In this document: piece by piece, positions 61,756 through 64,000 of the stretch
Position numbering within the stretch: position 1 is the stretch's first letter
Layout of the letters: each line of letters opens with the position of its first letter
Source: Rhynchopus sp. YZ270_cl-10
Taxonomy: Eukaryota > Euglenozoa > Diplonemea > Diplonemida > Diplonemidae
NCBI GenBank assembly: GCA_964035575.1
Contig: OZ037915.1
Coordinates: forward strand, 310,001 to 374,000
Length of the DNA stretch: 64,000 nucleotides
Direction of reading: 5' to 3'
Notes under the pieces: model-generated
Told to the model about the DNA's origin: nothing
The model's database searches: none
The model's input: the letters and a program-made list of their open reading frames with translations, nothing else
Program-made: the position numbers and the translations under genes

Positions 61756-62853
61756 TCACTCAATAGGGTACAGATGCCTTGTCATTAGGGTACCCCGTTC
61801 TGCTGACTCAAATATAATCACACGTGAACACGGCGATATCACAAAAGTATGCGCACTGTCCTGTATCTCACGCACACAGGACATGGTAGCCACATCATAC
61901 TGGTGCAGGGTGTACTCTTCGCAAAACGGTCCCCCTTTCATAAACGCAACAACAACGTACTTCCCACACGGAGTGAAGTGTATGCAAGAGACACTGCACT
62001 GCTCCTTTTCGATCCTGCCAAGAGCCGCACCGCTCCAGCTATAGAGATGCACTCGTTTAGAGCGTACCACAGCAAAGACACAGGCAGACCGTGACAGCGC
62101 AACATGGCGCCCATCTGAAGTCACACATGCAACGATTTCACCTGTCTTCACATCCCACAGAATTGCGTTCAGATTCTTCTTGGAGGAGCTCATCATCCAC
62201 CCACCACAGTGCGACATCACCACATTCTTGCACCTTTCATGCGAGAGAGAGCGGAGCAACGTCAGGTCTTCGTCATACACAGAGATGCTGTCTCTGCCCT
62301 TCGAGACAACAACACCGCCACTCGCGAACACTGCGGAGCTGGGGCCACCGACTTTGCGGAGCACCTCCCCACCCGGGAGCGCAACCTCGTGGATACCTCC
62401 CTCGCACGCCAGGTAGCAGCGTGTCTTGCACCGTGAGATGGCAGGCGGACCTCCACTCAATAACGGCATTTCAAAGTCAAACGCAGTCTCGAAGGTTTCT
62501 GTGTCAAAGCCACCAAAACACGTGGCCAAGCCATCATAGGAATAAACACAAAGCATGCCACAAGGAGACAGACACAAGTGCTCCGTACGAGGTGATACAG
62601 TGTACTCAGCAGGACACTTGATATCGGCCAAGCGAGGGCGGGCAAGCACAACCTGCACCCCTGCATCAAACACAGTGTCCTGCAGACGGCACGTCCCCTC
62701 CAGCACCTGCGTGCCGATGCGCATCTCGACAGACGCAGGCGAGACAGCAAACGCCGTGCATGCAATCTCCTTTGCCGCTGCAGCGTCCGCCTCGCACGGC
62801 ACCTCCACTGTTGCAGTCACGCCTGACTCTTCCAGCACAAAGGTCACATCCAT
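61756..62853 (-). CDS. Ubiquitin-like plus WD40-type beta-propeller protein
   Basis: 365 residues from ATG 62853. An in-frame GTG upstream is rejected in favour of this ATG. Residues 1-75 form a ubiquitin-like beta-grasp (MDVTFVLEESGVTATVEVPC, SVEMRIGTQVLEGTCRLQDT). The rest is a series of short blades (LCLSPCGMLCVYSYDGLATC, VVMSHCGGWMMSSSKKNLNA, ILWDVKTGEIVACVTSDGRH, CIHFTPCGKYVVVAFMKGGP) typical of degenerate WD40 propellers with SPCG/TPCG turns. It is probably a protein-interaction module; no catalytic residues are seen. It joins the EF-hand and B-box genes in combining a ubiquitin-like fold with a binding domain. Confidence 0.78.
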   Translation of the reverse strand: MDVTFVLEESGVTATVEVPCEADAAAAKEIACTAFAVSPASVEMRIGTQVLEGTCRLQDTVFDAGVQVVLARPRLADIKCPAEYTVSPRTEHLCLSPCGMLCVYSYDGLATCFGGFDTETFETAFDFEMPLLSGGPPAISRCKTRCYLACEGGIHEVALPGGEVLRKVGGPSSAVFASGGVVVSKGRDSISVYDEDLTLLRSLSHERCKNVVMSHCGGWMMSSSKKNLNAILWDVKTGEIVACVTSDGRHVALSRSACVFAVVRSKRVHLYSWSGAALGRIEKEQCSVSCIHFTPCGKYVVVAFMKGGPFCEEYTLHQYDVATMSCVREIQDSAHTFVISPCSRVIIFESAERGTLMTRHLYPIE

Positions 62854-64000
62854 TGTTTTGTCTTCTTCTTCCACCTCAGTCAGGAGATGAGGTGTGGGTT
62901 ATTTTCGCTGTATCTGTAGTTTCCACCAACAGAAGAGGGTTTTCCAAAGGTGTGAAAAAGAGCTGCCGATGCAGCCCCCTCGAAACACCCACTGCCTTGA
63001 GTGGTGTCAAGATAAATGAAGAAAAGCGAAAGAGGTAGTTCTTCGAATGTAAAAAGGAGACGGAGACGTTTTCTTTTTCTTCTTCTTTTGAGCAAAAAGT
63101 TGAGGAACAGAATCTTGGTCAAAAAGAGAACATAAAACGTGTGTGTGTGTTTTCTTTGGGGGGTGGATCAACGCAGGGGAACGTTGTCATACGGAGAAGA
63201 TACCCGAAGGGAAAAAAAGAAAAAAAAATTCAAATGAAAGACGGGCCTCTCTGTGCACACATACACAGATCTCTTTTCGAAGGGTGGAAAGGGTGCGAGG
63301 GGAAGGGGTGGGGTAACTTTTGAGATACAAAAGCCCTCTCGTGAACAGTGTACCTTGAAGAGCCTGACTGGTGCACCGTGGGGTGGACCCTCAACCATGC
63401 AAAATAAAAGTTGTCAGATGTGACTCTCTTTTAATGTACACACACAATCGTGGAGGGCACTGGATTTCTAAAACAAAATTGATTATTAACCAAATTCAAA
63501 CGGTTCTATTTCACAGAAAAGAAGGCGTGAGAAGAGGGACACTTTTTACGTAAAAAAAGCCAAAAAAAAGACAAGCATTTAAAAAAAAAGGGGGTTGAAA
63601 GTATTTTCATCATATGCAATCAATAAATTGATAGGGGGTTGAAAGTGAAAAAAACACCTCACCCAGAGGTGTCTTGGTTCTCCGCGGGCTGCTGAAACCA
63701 CGAGAGAGTACTTTCAGTTGGTTATGCAAAAGCTTACATGAAGGGAGATAGAGACGTTGTATGCAGGTACATAATCATTTGCTCCCAAAAAAAAAAGGGT
63801 CACCTCGTACTCACAAATTGACACAAAAGAAAAATTTGGAACAATGGAGCCCAAAGCTCTCGTGTGATGCACCTAGGAAGAAAAAAAGAGAAGTTGAAAG
63901 TGCAAAACGCCTCACCGTTCATCGGCGGACGCAGGGCACTGAAGAAAAAAATAACCGACACTTTTTTTTTGAAAATTGGTCGCATTAGTGTGCACCCGAG
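62854..64000. other. Intergenic region at the window end, repeats F2, F3 and F4
   Basis: It holds F2 (63319-63400), the empty target site of the composite element (63604-63630), two F4 copies (63639-63700 and 63891-63940) and a truncated F3 (63971-64000). No gene is seen. Confidence 0.5.
63891..63940 (+). repeat. Dispersed repeat family F4
   Basis: The core is GAAGTTGAAAGTGCAAAACG then CCTCACCGTTCATCGGCGGA and CGCAGGGCACTG. Other copies: 4520-4575, 59451-59523 and a diverged one at 63639-63700. Two of them follow CAATCAATAAATTG, so the full repeat is longer than this core. Confidence 0.6.

Noticed and set aside
1-64000. Spliced-leader RNA gene
   Set aside because: I looked for the known kinetoplastid/diplonemid, euglenid and dinoflagellate leader sequences and saw none; an unknown leader cannot be excluded.

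Overview
This window comes from a nuclear genome of a eukaryotic microbe. The evidence is spliced genes with GT-AG introns, multidomain proteins typical of eukaryotes (TRAPPC4, B-box, WSC, EF-hand, ubiquitin-like, WD40, TPR, ankyrin and LRR proteins), many transposable elements and long homopolymers. Every host gene I can support lies on the minus strand across all 64 kb; only the two transposase fragments read on the plus strand. Most start codons also have an AG, often after a pyrimidine-rich tract, within a few tens of bases upstream. One-way gene arrays of this kind with upstream acceptor-like sites recall euglenozoans (for example diplonemids) or dinoflagellates, but no spliced-leader gene was found and the lineage stays open.

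Layout. 1-7.4 kb: two paralogous secreted or membrane proteins with WSC-type N-termini, Pro/Thr stalks and multi-pass C-termini. 9.4-11.8 kb: a four-exon EF-hand and double ubiquitin-like gene. 12.3-12.8 kb: a decayed pogo/Tigger-type transposase. 14.2-16.6 kb: a homogenised LRR array, a 200-N assembly gap and a small three-exon gene. 18.4-21 kb: a secreted right-handed beta-helix protein. 21.7-23.2 kb: an ankyrin gene with one frameshift. 24.4-34.3 kb: five tandem copies of an N-myristoylation-motif, papain-fold protein whose catalytic Cys is replaced by Tyr. 35.7-37.3 kb: secreted MsrA with an acidic tail. 38.2-39.2 kb: a complete TRAPPC4. 40-42.2 kb: a charged nuclear-type zinc protein. 42.4-47.4 kb: a tandem duplication of a B-box/ubiquitin-like/TraB-like gene, one copy decayed. 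49.8-51 kb: a TPR protein. 60.4-62.9 kb: a tandem superoxide-reductase-like secreted protein and a ubiquitin-like/WD-type propeller protein.

Mobile DNA is dense between 37 and 60 kb. It includes a 703-bp foldback just upstream of MsrA, a 1.9-kb element with an 8-bp target duplication and layered palindromic subterminal arrays, several MITEs, and a 7.85-kb composite (51562-59412). The composite is flanked by TATG duplications and consists of two near-identical 3-kb TIR elements around an inverted-repeat core that carries a Tc1/mariner insertion. Short dispersed repeats (about 35-150 bp) sit in introns and intergenic DNA, in several cases inside introns of the genes above.

Recurring themes are ubiquitin-like folds in four gene types (EF-hand, two B-box copies, WD), MGC-type lipidation N-termini (papain-fold family, TPR protein, one B-box copy) and secreted redox proteins (MsrA, superoxide-reductase-like). 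These suggest signalling or scaffold roles, but no single pathway ties the genes together. Calls rest on reading motifs and splice signals by eye; no database search was made.
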